A stretch of DNA of 64,000 nt from Bin5 sp965218625 (GCA_965218625.1 CBDCLG010000016.1:62001-126000); one strand, 5' to 3'. Shown: positions 55,427 to 64,000, numbered from the stretch's first letter. A program made the numbers and translations. Notes: generated by a model from the sequence alone, not told the origin.

Positions 55427-56056
55427 CTATTTTGCGCTTCGCATAATGAGGCGGATGCTGATCAGCAGCAGGCCGAGCACGCCTCCAAGCAGGACGCCGC
55501 GCATGGCTGCCATCACCGGCCAGTTCAGCAGCCAGTCGAACAGATCGACCAAGGCCTCGGGCATGAGCTGGTGCGAGGACGGCGTCTGCACGAGCAGCAT
55601 CAGAAGGGCGCCGGCAATTATCCAAAGGCCGCCGGGACGGGTGACGCGCAGGTAGTGATAGGCCGCGCTCAGCAGGAAGAACGCAGTCAGCGCGAAGAGT
55701 GTCGCCTGCCCCGGCGCCAGGATTGCGTCGAAGACCCATTCGGTTACCGGCGCGGCGGACCCTTGCGGGGAAGTGACGCCGGCCCCGAATACGAGCGCGA
55801 ATGCTACCAGCAGCAAAAGGCTGAGAAGCCATTCCTTTTGCCCGCGCTGTACGCGCAGCAGGTGATACCAGAGGGCGTTGACGACGCCCAAAAGCAGCGC
55901 GAACGCCCCCAGCAGCAGCGCCCAGCTGTACAGGGTCGTTGCCAGCGCAGCCGGCGTGACCGCCAGCTCGAAGCGTGCCGAGATCACCACCAACGCGCAC
56001 GCCAGCGCGACCAGCAGGCCGATTCGGTTTGACCAGCCTGAGCGAGAAGAGAACAC
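55427..56056 (-). CDS. Polytopic membrane protein of unknown function
   Basis: 209 residues, almost entirely membrane: about six helices (IGLLVALACALVVISARF, LLLGAFALLLGVVNALWY, WLLSLLLLVAFALVFGAG, FALTAFFLLSAAYHYLRV, GLWIIAGALLMLLVQTP, LLGGVLGLLLISIRLIM). No signature of a known transporter is seen. It begins 6 bp after the preceding gene of the operon and precedes the zinc-ribbon gene by 84 bp. Confidence 0.72.
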   Translation of the reverse strand: MFSSRSGWSNRIGLLVALACALVVISARFELAVTPAALATTLYSWALLLGAFALLLGVVNALWYHLLRVQRGQKEWLLSLLLLVAFALVFGAGVTSPQGSAAPVTEWVFDAILAPGQATLFALTAFFLLSAAYHYLRVTRPGGLWIIAGALLMLLVQTPSSHQLMPEALVDLFDWLLNWPVMAAMRGVLLGGVLGLLLISIRLIMRSAK

Positions 56057-56062
56057 CGTCGG

Positions 56063-56668
56063 CTACCCGAAAAATGCGGCTGCCAGCAGGCCGAGCGCCA
56101 ACAGCCCGCCCGCCCAACCTCCTGCCTTCTGCAACCAGTCGTGCGCATCCGGTTCAAGGCCAGCGGGCGCATGGCTTTCCGGGATGAGGGTCTGCGCCAG
56201 CAGTTCGCTTTCGGAGCCTTCGGCCCCGGGAACTGCCGTTGGTGAGGCGGTCCAATCCAGCCCCGGCGGCGTCGCGGCGGCGTCGCTGTCGAGTGCCGCA
56301 ATGTTGTGGGATGCGGCGTAGAGTGCGCTGTCGGCCCCGGCATACAGGACAAGGCGGGAGGCGTCGTCGACACCATTGGCCAGATCGCCGGCGTCATTCG
56401 CGGTGGGTGCGCCATGGCGGGCGGCGGGCCGCCATACGAACGTCGCCAGCAGCCACAGCCAGCCGTCCCCGCCGGCGATAGCAACCGGGTTCTGCGGCCC
56501 CAGGTGTTGACGGGCGACCCAGCCCAGGGCGAGCAGTCCAAGGCCGCTGTGATGGAACAGTGTGCCGAGGCCAAGAGAAAGCGCTGGCGTCTGCCCGTGC
56601 TCGACGGCCGTATCAGCCAGGCGGCGCCACGACGCGGCCAGATGTATTGGGTCCAGGTGGAAGATCAC
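56063..56668 (-). CDS. Membrane protein of unknown function
   Basis: 201 residues. Two hydrophobic stretches lie near the N-terminus (SGLGLLALGWVARQHLG and WLWLLATFVW). An Ala/Asp-rich soluble part follows (YAGADSALYAASHNIAALDSD), and a C-terminal helix (GWAGGLLALGLLAAAFFG) ends the chain. It starts with an ATGA overlap on the stop of the small gene before it. No family recognised. Confidence 0.65.
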   Translation of the reverse strand: MIFHLDPIHLAASWRRLADTAVEHGQTPALSLGLGTLFHHSGLGLLALGWVARQHLGPQNPVAIAGGDGWLWLLATFVWRPAARHGAPTANDAGDLANGVDDASRLVLYAGADSALYAASHNIAALDSDAAATPPGLDWTASPTAVPGAEGSESELLAQTLIPESHAPAGLEPDAHDWLQKAGGWAGGLLALGLLAAAFFG

Positions 56669-56946
56669 GCGTCTGCCCCCTGCCGCCGGCCCGGCCGCAC
56701 GTCCCCTTCCTGCAGGGCGGCGAGGCGCGCGGTCAGGTTGGAAGGCACGTCCGGCTGCGAGAGCAAGTGGCCCCAGAGCCCGAGATGGTCGAGGCCGAGT
56801 AGCGCGGCGAGCGGCTGCATTACCAGTAGTGTCTGCCCCAGGAGGAAGGCGAGGGGCCGATGTCCGGCGACGAAAAGTAGCGCCGGCAGGACCATCTGCC
56901 GTTGACGAACCGCCTCGAGCGCCTCGTCAACCATCTTGTCGGTCAT
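56665..56946 (-). CDS. Small membrane protein, first gene of the coupled operon
   Basis: 93 residues with one or two hydrophobic segments (MVLPALLFVAGHRP and LAFLLGQTLLVMQPLAALLGL) between charged ends. It overlaps the next gene by 4 bp. It is the promoter-proximal gene of the minus-strand operon 56946-51757 and is divergent from the TIM-barrel gene at 57147 across ~200 bp. Family unknown. Confidence 0.6.
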   Translation of the reverse strand: MTDKMVDEALEAVRQRQMVLPALLFVAGHRPLAFLLGQTLLVMQPLAALLGLDHLGLWGHLLSQPDVPSNLTARLAALQEGDVRPGRRQGADA

Positions 56947-57146
56947 ATCAGCGTTTCAACCCTTTCGAATTCAAGATTTCGCGTGCCCAAGGGTATCTGA
57001 AGAATTCTACCACAGGGCCGATTCCACGCCAGACGATGTTTCCCTGTAGTGGAAACTCGGAAACTTGCGCGCGCGGCGCAGTCCATTGTTTACTTGACCC
57101 TTGGAGCTGAATTTCAGAAAGTCCGAACGAAAAGAGGAGAAGAGGT

Positions 57147-57920
57147 ATGGAGAGGACCGTGCTTGCCGCGCAACTGTTTACTGTGCGGGACCATACGCAA
57201 ACTGTGGAAGGATTCGCCGAGTCGATTGCCAAGATAAGCGCGATCGGTTACAGGGCGGCGCAGGTGTCGGCGATCGGGCCGATCGCGCCGGCGGACGTCA
57301 AACGGATCTGCGACGAACACGGCATCACGATTGTGAACACGCATATCGCGTGGCCTCGTCTGCAGGAGGATATAGAGGCGGTGATCGAGGAGCATCATCT
57401 GTGGGAATGCAGGCACGTGGCGGTGGGCAGTATGCCGCGCCATTTCATCGAGGCCGGGGAGGCGGGCATCCGCCAGTTTGCATCCGAGGCGACCGAGGTG
57501 GGCCGGACGTTGTACGAGGCCGGGCTAACCTTCAGCTACCACAACCACAGTTTTGAGTTCATTCGCTACGGCGACAGGTGCGGGCTGGAGATCCTGTTTG
57601 ATGAGACCGACCCCCGCTACGTGCAGGCGGAGCTGGATACCTACTGGATCCAGTACGGCGGCGGCGACGTGCGCGATTGGATTTTGCGCGTCAAGGACCG
57701 CATGCCGGTCGTGCATCTGAAGGATATGGCAACGGTCAGCTGGCGGGAGCAGGTGATGAAGGAGGTCGGAGAGGGCAATCTTTACTGGCCGGGCATTCTC
57801 GAGGCCTGCCGCGAAGCGAACGTCGAATGGTATGCGGTCGAGCAGGACATCTGCCCCGGCGATCCCTTCGAGAGTCTGGCCACCAGCTACCGCAATCTGG
57901 CGAAATTGGGCCTGTCCTGA
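57147..57920 (+). CDS. Sugar phosphate isomerase/epimerase (TIM barrel)
   Basis: 257 residues; the ATG follows AAAAGAGGAGAAGAGG. Xylose-isomerase-like barrel: MERTVLAAQLFTVRD at the first strand, GYRAAQVSAIGP, YHNHSFEF with the metal-binding His, LDTYWIQYGGGDV, and VVHLKDM. Homologues include inosose isomerase or dehydratase and hexulose epimerases. It opens a four-gene run with two Gfo/Idh enzymes and a PhyH dioxygenase, which suggests breakdown of a cyclitol or unusual sugar. Confidence 0.9.
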   Translation: MERTVLAAQLFTVRDHTQTVEGFAESIAKISAIGYRAAQVSAIGPIAPADVKRICDEHGITIVNTHIAWPRLQEDIEAVIEEHHLWECRHVAVGSMPRHFIEAGEAGIRQFASEATEVGRTLYEAGLTFSYHNHSFEFIRYGDRCGLEILFDETDPRYVQAELDTYWIQYGGGDVRDWILRVKDRMPVVHLKDMATVSWREQVMKEVGEGNLYWPGILEACREANVEWYAVEQDICPGDPFESLATSYRNLAKLGLS

Positions 57921-58114
57921 GCCGGCGGGCTCCTGTTGTTCGCCAAATGGCGCCATGTTACAATCGCGTAATCCGGTCCGGCTGACGTTCAGGCGGTAAA
58001 CGCTGGTCCGGCATCTGCACGAGAAAGGGGCAGTCGCCGGCTGTGCCGCCGGTCGTAAGCTGTGATGCGTTCACGCCATCGCCTGACCTACCACACTCAC
58101 ACGGGAAATCTGCA

Positions 58115-59224
58115 ATGAGCGATATCGTAAGGCTGGGAATCATCGGCACGGGCAGCATTTCGATTCGCGGGCTGCTGCCGCATCTGACGATGGAGGACGT
58201 GCAGGACCGGGTCAATGTCACCGCGGTGTGCGACCCGGTCGTGGAGCGGGCGGAAGCGGCCGCGGCCAGGTTCGGCGTGCCCCATTTCTACGCCAGCGCG
58301 GAGGAGCTCCTGGACTCCGGCACGGTCGACGCGGTCTCGATCGCCTCGCCGATTGGCTTCCACTTTGAGCAGGGGATGCAGTGCGTCGAAGCCGGCATGC
58401 ACGTCCACTTCAATAAGTCGATGACGACGACCGTGGATGAGGCCGATGCCTTGATCGAGGCGGCCGCGGCCAAAGGGGTCAAGCTCGTCGCATGTCCCGG
58501 GGAGATGTTGCGGCCGCGCCATCAACGCATCAAGGAGATGATCGAAGAGGGCGTGCTGGGGACGTTGACGTGGGCTGTTACAGGGGCGGCCTTTGGCCGC
58601 TACCATGAGGAGGAACGGGTGCGGGGCGGCAGTGACCCGCTCAGTAACGTCAACCCGGCCTGGTATTTCCGCAAGCCGGGCGGCGGTCCGCTCTACGACA
58701 TGACGGTCTACGGCTTGCACGCGATGACGGGAATTCTCGGGCCGGCGAAGGCGGTCACAGCTTTTTCCGGTGTGCGCGTCAAAGAGAGGGAGTTCTACGG
58801 CCAGATGTTGCAGACCGACATGGATGACAATACGTTGATGGTCCTCGATTTTGGCGACAACCTGTTCGCGTTTGTCTACGGGGTCGCCGCGGGCGGGCTG
58901 CCCGGCACGGACCGTCCCCTAGTTTTCGGAACAAAGGGGGTAATCAACGGCGGTATGTTGAACGGCGAACCGTTCGACTACCCGGGCCGGGAGATCGATG
59001 AAGCCTACGGCACGCAGACCGCGCTGCCGCACGCGGTGGGCGTGCACCGGGATATGGAAGAGGCGCACGTTTACGAGGATGTAATGCAGCTGGTCGATTG
59101 GATTCGCGAGGAGATCCCGACGACGTCAACTGCGGAGCACGCACGCCACGTCATCGAGATCTTCGACGCCGCCTACCGTTCGGCGGAGACGGGGCAGGCG
59201 CAGCAATTGCGGACGACGTTCTGA
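58115..59224 (+). CDS. Gfo/Idh/MocA family oxidoreductase
   Basis: 369 residues from the ATG at 58115 (MSDIVRLGIIGTGSISIRG). GxGxxx dinucleotide loop at ~residues 8-14; HFNKSMTTTVDEADALIE stands where the family has EKP, with Asn-Lys instead of Glu-Lys; GGGPLYDMTVYGLHAMTG carries the C-terminal-domain motif. Probably oxidises a sugar or inositol substrate using NAD(P). It is the second gene of the 57-61 kb catabolic run. Confidence 0.9.
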   Translation: MSDIVRLGIIGTGSISIRGLLPHLTMEDVQDRVNVTAVCDPVVERAEAAAARFGVPHFYASAEELLDSGTVDAVSIASPIGFHFEQGMQCVEAGMHVHFNKSMTTTVDEADALIEAAAAKGVKLVACPGEMLRPRHQRIKEMIEEGVLGTLTWAVTGAAFGRYHEEERVRGGSDPLSNVNPAWYFRKPGGGPLYDMTVYGLHAMTGILGPAKAVTAFSGVRVKEREFYGQMLQTDMDDNTLMVLDFGDNLFAFVYGVAAGGLPGTDRPLVFGTKGVINGGMLNGEPFDYPGREIDEAYGTQTALPHAVGVHRDMEEAHVYEDVMQLVDWIREEIPTTSTAEHARHVIEIFDAAYRSAETGQAQQLRTTF

Positions 59225-59275
59225 CCGTCGCGGCGGCCAGGGAACCAGGACAATAGTTTTGGCGAAAGAGACCAT

Positions 59276-60427
59276 ATGACAAAGACCTATCGCATCGGGG
59301 CTATCGGCTTCGCCCACATGCATATCAACCATCTTCTGGAACGCTTTGCGGCGCATCCACAAGCGGAGCTGGCCGCCGGCGCCGACACAGTACCGCTGGC
59401 GCCGGAGCTGCGCGCGGCCCACTATACGCGCGCCTGGAACCTGCGTCACGCGCTCGACGACCTGGGAATGCCGAAGGCGTATGACGACTACCATGCAATG
59501 CTGGCGCAGGAGAGTCTCGATGTCGTCGTCTGCTGTTCTGAGAACGGGCAACATCCGGCGGTTGTGGATGCCTGCGCCCGGCATGGCGTTCACGCAATTA
59601 TCGAGAAGCCGATGGCGTCCTCGCTGGAAGACGGTCTGCGTATGGCCCGTTCGGCGCGGGCGGCAGGCATCGATCTGGTCGTCAACTGGCCGATTACGTG
59701 GCAGCCGGCCTCGCACAAGGCCAAGCAGCTGATTGACGGCGGCGCGATCGGGCGCGTCCTCACGGTCAAATGGCGGGGCGGCCATCTGGGACCGCTGGGC
59801 CAGGGTGTCTCACATCCCGGCGGCGACGACGGCGGTGAAAGCGTCCCGCGCAAGCTCAGCGGCGTGGAACGGGCCTCTACCTGGTGGCATCAGCGCGCGG
59901 CCGGCGGGGGCGCGATGCTTGACTACTGCTGCTACGGCTCGCTCGTGGCGCGCTGGCTGGTGGGCGGTCCGGCCACTGCCGTGATGGGGATGCGGGCCAA
60001 CCTGGACAGCCACTGGGGCGATGCCGAGGACAACGCGGCCATGCTCATCCGCTTTCCGCAAGCGATGGCACTGTGCGAGGCGTCCTGGACGACCCACGAT
60101 CACGGTGTTTCGCCGGGGCCGATCGTCTACGGTACAGAGGGTACACTGGTCGTGGACAAGGAGTCGACAGATAGGCCTGTCCGGGTGCGGATTGAGAGGG
60201 GCGGTGGGGGCACGGAGTACCACGAGTGCAGCCCGCTGCCGCCGGGCCGCGCCGACATCGCGCAGGAGTTCATCCACCGGCTGGAGACGGGCGACCCTCT
60301 CCACGAGACTCTTGACCTGGAGTTCAACCTGGAGGTGATGGCGATCCTCGACGCCGGGTTGCGTTCGTCAGAGAGCGGAAGGTTGGAGCTGGTCGACACG
60401 GAAGCTTGGCGTTTGGGCCGGGCGTGA
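59276..60427 (+). CDS. Gfo/Idh/MocA family oxidoreductase
   Basis: 383 residues; start MTKTYRIGAIGFAHMHINHL, a variant dinucleotide loop. AIIEKPMASSLEDGLRMA is the EKP motif with catalytic Lys. GGGAMLDYCCYGSLVARWLVG lies in the C-terminal domain, where a Tyr replaces the usual His. 51 bp after the other Gfo/Idh gene and likely co-transcribed. Specific substrate unknown. Confidence 0.9.
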   Translation: MTKTYRIGAIGFAHMHINHLLERFAAHPQAELAAGADTVPLAPELRAAHYTRAWNLRHALDDLGMPKAYDDYHAMLAQESLDVVVCCSENGQHPAVVDACARHGVHAIIEKPMASSLEDGLRMARSARAAGIDLVVNWPITWQPASHKAKQLIDGGAIGRVLTVKWRGGHLGPLGQGVSHPGGDDGGESVPRKLSGVERASTWWHQRAAGGGAMLDYCCYGSLVARWLVGGPATAVMGMRANLDSHWGDAEDNAAMLIRFPQAMALCEASWTTHDHGVSPGPIVYGTEGTLVVDKESTDRPVRVRIERGGGGTEYHECSPLPPGRADIAQEFIHRLETGDPLHETLDLEFNLEVMAILDAGLRSSESGRLELVDTEAWRLGRA

Positions 60428-60448
60428 GCAGGGAAAGTGGTGAGAACA

Positions 60449-61234
60449 ATGGACATTGGGAGTGCACTGCGCGCCCTGGGCGTGCGCAAGGATACGCTTT
60501 CGGCTGCAGAGAAGGAAGCCCTCGACGAGAACGGCTATCTGCCGCTGCCCGGTGTCCTGACATCGGACCAGGTGCAGGCCTTGCGGGCGCGACTGCAGGC
60601 GCTGGAAGAGGAGGAGGGTGAGGAGGCGGGCAAGGAGGTCCACCAGGAGGCCGGCACGGCCCGGCTTGCGAACCTGGTCAACAAAGGCCCGATCTTTGAC
60701 CTGGTCTGGACCCATCCCAAGGTGCTGGCGGCGATGTCCCATGTGCTGCGCGGCGATGTGCGCCTCTCGTCGCTCAATTCGCGCGCGGCGCTGCCGGGCG
60801 AAGGTCTGCAGGCGCTGCACACCGACGGCGCGCAGCAGATCCCCGGCGTCGCGCCCTCGCCCGATGACAGCAGCAAACGATACTATGCCTGCAACTCGAT
60901 CTGGCTCCTGAACGATTTCACGCTCGAGAACGGCGCCACCCGGCTGGTGCCCGGTTCGCACAAGCTGGGGCTGGACCCGCGCAAACATCTGGCCGACCCG
61001 CAGGAGCCGCATCCGGACGAGATACTGGTCCTGGGCGAGGCGGGCACGGTCTTTGTCTTCAATGCGCAGACCTGGCATGGCGGTACACTCAACCGCTCAA
61101 GCGAACCCCGCCGCGCCATCCACTGCTACTATTGCTGGCGCAATGTCCCGCAGCAGACAGACCAGCGGGGCCTTTTCCGACCCGAGACGGCCGCGCGCCT
61201 CAGTGCCGCGCAGCGCGTGCTATTGGACGTCTAG
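60449..61234 (+). CDS. Phytanoyl-CoA dioxygenase family protein
   Basis: 261 residues from the ATG at 60449; a GTG four codons earlier is possible. Fe(II)/2-oxoglutarate-dependent oxygenase fold: metal ligands H-x-D in LHTDGAQQIPG and the distal His in WHGGTLNRS, with 2-oxoglutarate-binding Arg probably in EPRRAIHCYY. LENGATRLVPGSHK is a family block. Hydroxylates a small molecule, and the context with Gfo/Idh and TIM-barrel genes fits catabolism. It closes the operon, 21 bp after the previous stop. Confidence 0.9.
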   Translation: MDIGSALRALGVRKDTLSAAEKEALDENGYLPLPGVLTSDQVQALRARLQALEEEEGEEAGKEVHQEAGTARLANLVNKGPIFDLVWTHPKVLAAMSHVLRGDVRLSSLNSRAALPGEGLQALHTDGAQQIPGVAPSPDDSSKRYYACNSIWLLNDFTLENGATRLVPGSHKLGLDPRKHLADPQEPHPDEILVLGEAGTVFVFNAQTWHGGTLNRSSEPRRAIHCYYCWRNVPQQTDQRGLFRPETAARLSAAQRVLLDV

Positions 61235-61410
61235 AAAACAAGAGTGGTACACTTGAGGGATTCGACTTTGGGTGATTCTCCCTTTTGTACAGTTGCGTCT
61301 GCCTCTTTGGCGCGCATTCATGGCTGGCTCGATGTCAGGGCGGGGCTCCAGTCGGAGAGTCGTGATGTCAAAAGGGGCTTTCAGAAGGGATTCTTAACAG
61401 AGGACCATCA

Positions 61411-62598
61411 ATGACAATCAGTGCTCCAGAAGTCATTGGCCATCAAGACGGCCCTTCCATCGATGTCTTTGAACGTGCCCTGGATGAGGGGTTAGGCGTT
61501 GAACACGAATCCGGAAAGGAAGACGAGGATCGTGAAGTTGAGCCATTCGATCCGACGTTAATAAGCATTGAGAGGATGACGTATACAGTTGATCTTGTTC
61601 TAAGGCGCATAAAGGATGGAGCAATCGACCTTCAGCCAGATTTCCAGCGCCAAGCGGGAATCTGGGACAATATCCGGAAGAGTCGTCTTATTGAGTCGAT
61701 GCTGTTGAGAATTCCATTGCCAGCGTTTTACATTGATGCTTCGGATGATGATCGATGGCTTGTGATTGATGGCCTTCAACGACTTACGACGATTTACAGC
61801 TTTGTTGGCCTAAAGGACTTGGTACTGCGCAATCTGGAATTTTGGCAAGAGTTCAATGGCGCAACTTTCGACGACCTGCCCCGTTCGCTGCAGAGACGGA
61901 TTGAAGAGACCCAACTGATGCTTTACCTTGTGCAAAAGGGAACGCCACATAAGATCAAATACAATATTTTCAGGCGAATTAACACCGGTGGAATGCCGCT
62001 GTCTGGCCAAGAGATTCGCCATGCCCTAAATCAGGGGGCCTCGACCCTCCTGCTAGAAGAGCTAGCAAAAAGCAAAGAGTTTCAGGCCGCCGTTGACGAG
62101 AGCGTTAGCCCGAAACGCATGACGGACCGAGAGTGTGTCCTCCGTTTCTTGGCTTTCAAGCTGAGAAGCCCGGACGACTACTTGTCCAGCGACGAACTTG
62201 ACACTTTTCTCAATCTTCAGATGCAGCAGCTCAATCAAATGGGAAAGGACGACCAAAGTTCCCTAGATATCCTCAGAAATGACTTCAAGAGGACCATGCT
62301 AGCAGCTAGACGCATTTTTGGTAACCAGGCTTTTCGCAAATACTTTCCACGCGAGAGTCGCCGTTCACCAGTAAGTAAGGCGCTTTTCGAGACTTGGTCT
62401 GTGAATCTTGACAAGCTGAGTGAGGAACAAATCGACTTGCTTGTCACTCGCAAAAAGCTGTTGATGTCCAATTTCGCCAATCTTATGGATGACAGTGAAT
62501 TTATGAATTCGATTTCCTATAGTACTGGAGATTCCAAGCGCGTCCACTACCGTTTCAGAAAGATCAGAGAGCTTATACTGGAGACCTTACTTGCTTGA
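61411..62598 (+). CDS. DUF262 domain protein (GmrS/ParB-like fold)
   Basis: 395 residues from an ATG preceded by AGAGGACC. DUF262 marks: IDLQPDFQRQAGIWD (~72-86) and the core VIDGLQRLTTIYS (~118-130), followed by FRRINTGGMPLSGQEIRHALNQG. DUF262 proteins such as GmrS bind or hydrolyse nucleotides and often act in defence against phage DNA. No DUF1524 HNH nuclease follows, unlike GmrSD; instead the next gene is an SMC/RecF-like ATPase (DUF3696). Base composition here is clearly less GC-rich than the rest of the window, a sign of horizontal acquisition. Confidence 0.9.
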   Translation: MTISAPEVIGHQDGPSIDVFERALDEGLGVEHESGKEDEDREVEPFDPTLISIERMTYTVDLVLRRIKDGAIDLQPDFQRQAGIWDNIRKSRLIESMLLRIPLPAFYIDASDDDRWLVIDGLQRLTTIYSFVGLKDLVLRNLEFWQEFNGATFDDLPRSLQRRIEETQLMLYLVQKGTPHKIKYNIFRRINTGGMPLSGQEIRHALNQGASTLLLEELAKSKEFQAAVDESVSPKRMTDRECVLRFLAFKLRSPDDYLSSDELDTFLNLQMQQLNQMGKDDQSSLDILRNDFKRTMLAARRIFGNQAFRKYFPRESRRSPVSKALFETWSVNLDKLSEEQIDLLVTRKKLLMSNFANLMDDSEFMNSISYSTGDSKRVHYRFRKIRELILETLLA

Positions 62599-63744
62599 GT
62601 CGATGACCCTTCATAACTTTAAAGCCTTCATTGAGCAAAGCATCGAATTGCGACCATTGACGCTGCTTACCGGTCTCAACGGCATGGGGAAGTCTTCGGC
62701 ACTCCAGTCTTTGCTGCTGCTGCGTCAGTCCCACCAGCAGCGAGTTCTGGCTCCTTCCGAAGGATCTGGGCTTGGTACTCAACGGTGAGCTTGTTCAGGC
62801 TTGGGACTGGTCGAGACGTGCTATTTGATAACGCCGAGGAAGATGAAATCGGGTTTGCGCTTGAGATCAGATGGTCAGAGAAAGCTCGGTGGCGATTCGC
62901 TTACGATAGACAGGCTGATGTTCCTCGCAACGTATGGCTGAGAGCCATGTTCCCGGGGACGTAATCTTTGCATAGCAATCTTTTTACCGACGAGTTCCAC
63001 TTTCTTGAGGCGGAGCGGATAGGCCCGCGGACATTCCTTCGAAATGGCAGACTTTTGTTGTCCGTGAACATCAAACAGATTGGGCACTAAGGGACAATAC
63101 GCCGGCGCATTTCCTCGATCACTTCCGTAGCAACAGAGGTTCCTGTAGAAACTGCATCACTCCAAATGCCAGGTCCGCTGACCTTGCTTGATCAAGTGAC
63201 CGCTTGGATGGGTGACATTACCCCGGGAGCTATCATACGAGTCGAAGGTTTTGACGGAGACATGGATCTTAGTGCGACTTGGCATTTGGATTTGTAGCGT
63301 GCCGACACGTGCGGGTGATGTCCGGTACTATCGGTCTACCAACGTCGGATTTGGCCTTGACGTATACCCTTACCAGTCTTGGTGGCACTTATCTCCAGCT
63401 CGAAGCTGGAGGGATAGTACTCTTGGAAAACCCAGAAGCTCATCTTCATCCCTCGCGGTCAGTCCAAGATGGGCGAACTTATGGCTCGCGCGGCCGCCGC
63501 AGGTGTGCAGATTGTCGTTGAAACACACAGTGATCACATACTCAATGGGATTCGAGTCGCTGTAAAGCGCGGCCTGACGATGCCTGAAGACGTCGCTTTG
63601 CACTTTTTCCAACGCCCTGCGGACGACAGCGAATCGAGTGGCATTGACGTCGTTTCACCCCAAATTGACCGGGACGGCCGATTGGACACTTGGCCGGAGG
63701 GCTTCTTTGACGAGTACACAAAGAGCCTACGCTTCCTCATCTAA
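62591..63744 (+). pseudogene. DUF3696 AAA-family ATPase, multiply frameshifted
   Basis: Begins with TTG at 62591 overlapping the DUF262 stop: SMTLHNFKAFIEQSIELRP, then Walker A LTGLNGMGKSSALQSLLLLR, as in RecF/SMC-like ATPases. The frame changes near 62750 and again near 62797. Coding text continues in pieces (VLFDNAEEDEIGFALEIRW, FHFLEAERIGPRTFLRNG, LTLLDQVTAWMGDITPG). The last part, ELMARAAAAGVQIVVETHSD and DVVSPQIDRDGRLDTWPEGF, is the conserved DUF3696 C-terminus. There are at least five shifts or stops, so no complete protein can be made. The original length would be ~385 residues. Confidence 0.82.
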
Positions 63745-63764
63745 CGTCCAGATTTCCTCCTCAA

Positions 63765-64000
63765 ATGACAATCTCTCTTGTTTTCAACGAGCTCTCTCTG
63801 CGTCGCCCGGCGCCCGACATTTACACTGCGCGAAAGTGGATGACTGGGTTGGTAAGAACGCTCAAAGTTGCTGCTGCCCATGAAGTAACCGTGCTACGAA
63901 TGCGCGCAAGCATTGGCGATCTTCTGTTGTCGCCCACCTATCCAGTGCATGCGTGGTTTCACGATAACGGAGTTTCTCAGGACGAGCAGATGTTCTTGTT
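63765..64000 (+). CDS. Third gene of the DUF262/DUF3696 module, partial
   Basis: An open frame of 78 codons from the ATG at 63765 runs off the end of the window without a stop. It reads MTISLVFNELSLRRPAPDIY, then AARKWM-like and RTLKVAAAHEVTVLRMRAS. It starts 20 bp after the ATPase remnant on the same strand and shares the low-GC character. I cannot assign a family from the N-terminus alone. Its position suggests an effector or accessory subunit of the same module. Confidence 0.6.
   Translation, partial: MTISLVFNELSLRRPAPDIYTARKWMTGLVRTLKVAAAHEVTVLRMRASIGDLLLSPTYPVHAWFHDNGVSQDEQMFL

Overview
The window is a 64-kb stretch of high-GC bacterial chromosome. It looks like an uncultured Chloroflexota of the Anaerolineae/Caldilineae type. 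This is inference from gene content: an alaS - baseplate-J-like - ruvX block, a MutL-like protein in a membrane operon, and many Gfo/Idh oxidoreductases, fumarylacetoacetate-hydrolase (FAH) proteins, sugar-isomerase TIM barrels and a PhyH dioxygenase. No rRNA, tRNA or CRISPR array was seen.

Layout. 0-9 kb: a secreted SH3b protein, a class IV aminotransferase, a methyltransferase, an FAH protein, a GH63-type glucosidase and two divergent Gfo/Idh genes with a palindrome between them. 9-12 kb: a three-gene ABC-2 exporter. 12-17 kb: alaS, a membrane-anchored baseplate-J-like protein and ruvX. 17-21 kb: an accessory insert with a secreted four-repeat protein, a HEPN/MNT pair and a PIN-like gene. 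Duplicated scraps of ruvX and of the MNT gene flank it. 21-28 kb: a TIM barrel, mtaB, a UMF1-type MFS transporter, pyruvate kinase and a DUF3048 lipoprotein. 28-36 kb: a sugar-acid or hydroxy-acid catabolic operon (enolase-superfamily dehydratase, SelA-like PLP enzyme, AGXT-like aminotransferase, FAD/Fe-S dehydrogenase) facing a divergent FAH gene.

36-41 kb: a DoxX-like and a DUF4166 gene, a beta-propeller gene broken by one TGA, a truncated transposase, and vapBC. Two copies of a MITE-like element (194 and 247 bp) lie at 35.1 and 40.0 kb, in opposite orientation, each with a perfect 10-bp target duplication. 41.8-48.3 kb: a peptide-type ABC importer operon in which four of five genes carry lesions (in-frame stops, a duplication frameshift, missing start codons). 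It is followed by an intact beta-propeller paralogue.

49.6-57 kb: a tightly coupled minus-strand operon for an apparently undescribed envelope system (small membrane proteins, a zinc-ribbon bitopic protein, polytopic proteins, a MutL-like protein) with an adjoining AAA-ATPase/winged-helix fusion. 57-61 kb: TIM barrel, two Gfo/Idh enzymes and a PhyH dioxygenase, a small-molecule catabolic operon. 61.4-64 kb: a lower-GC island with a DUF262 protein, a badly frameshifted DUF3696 ATPase and the start of a third gene that runs off the window. It resembles a DUF262/ATPase genome-defence module.

The most noteworthy items are the MITE family with exact 10-bp duplications, the coupled envelope operon, the ruvX/MNT duplication scar, the clustered gene decay, and the DUF262-ATPase-third gene module.
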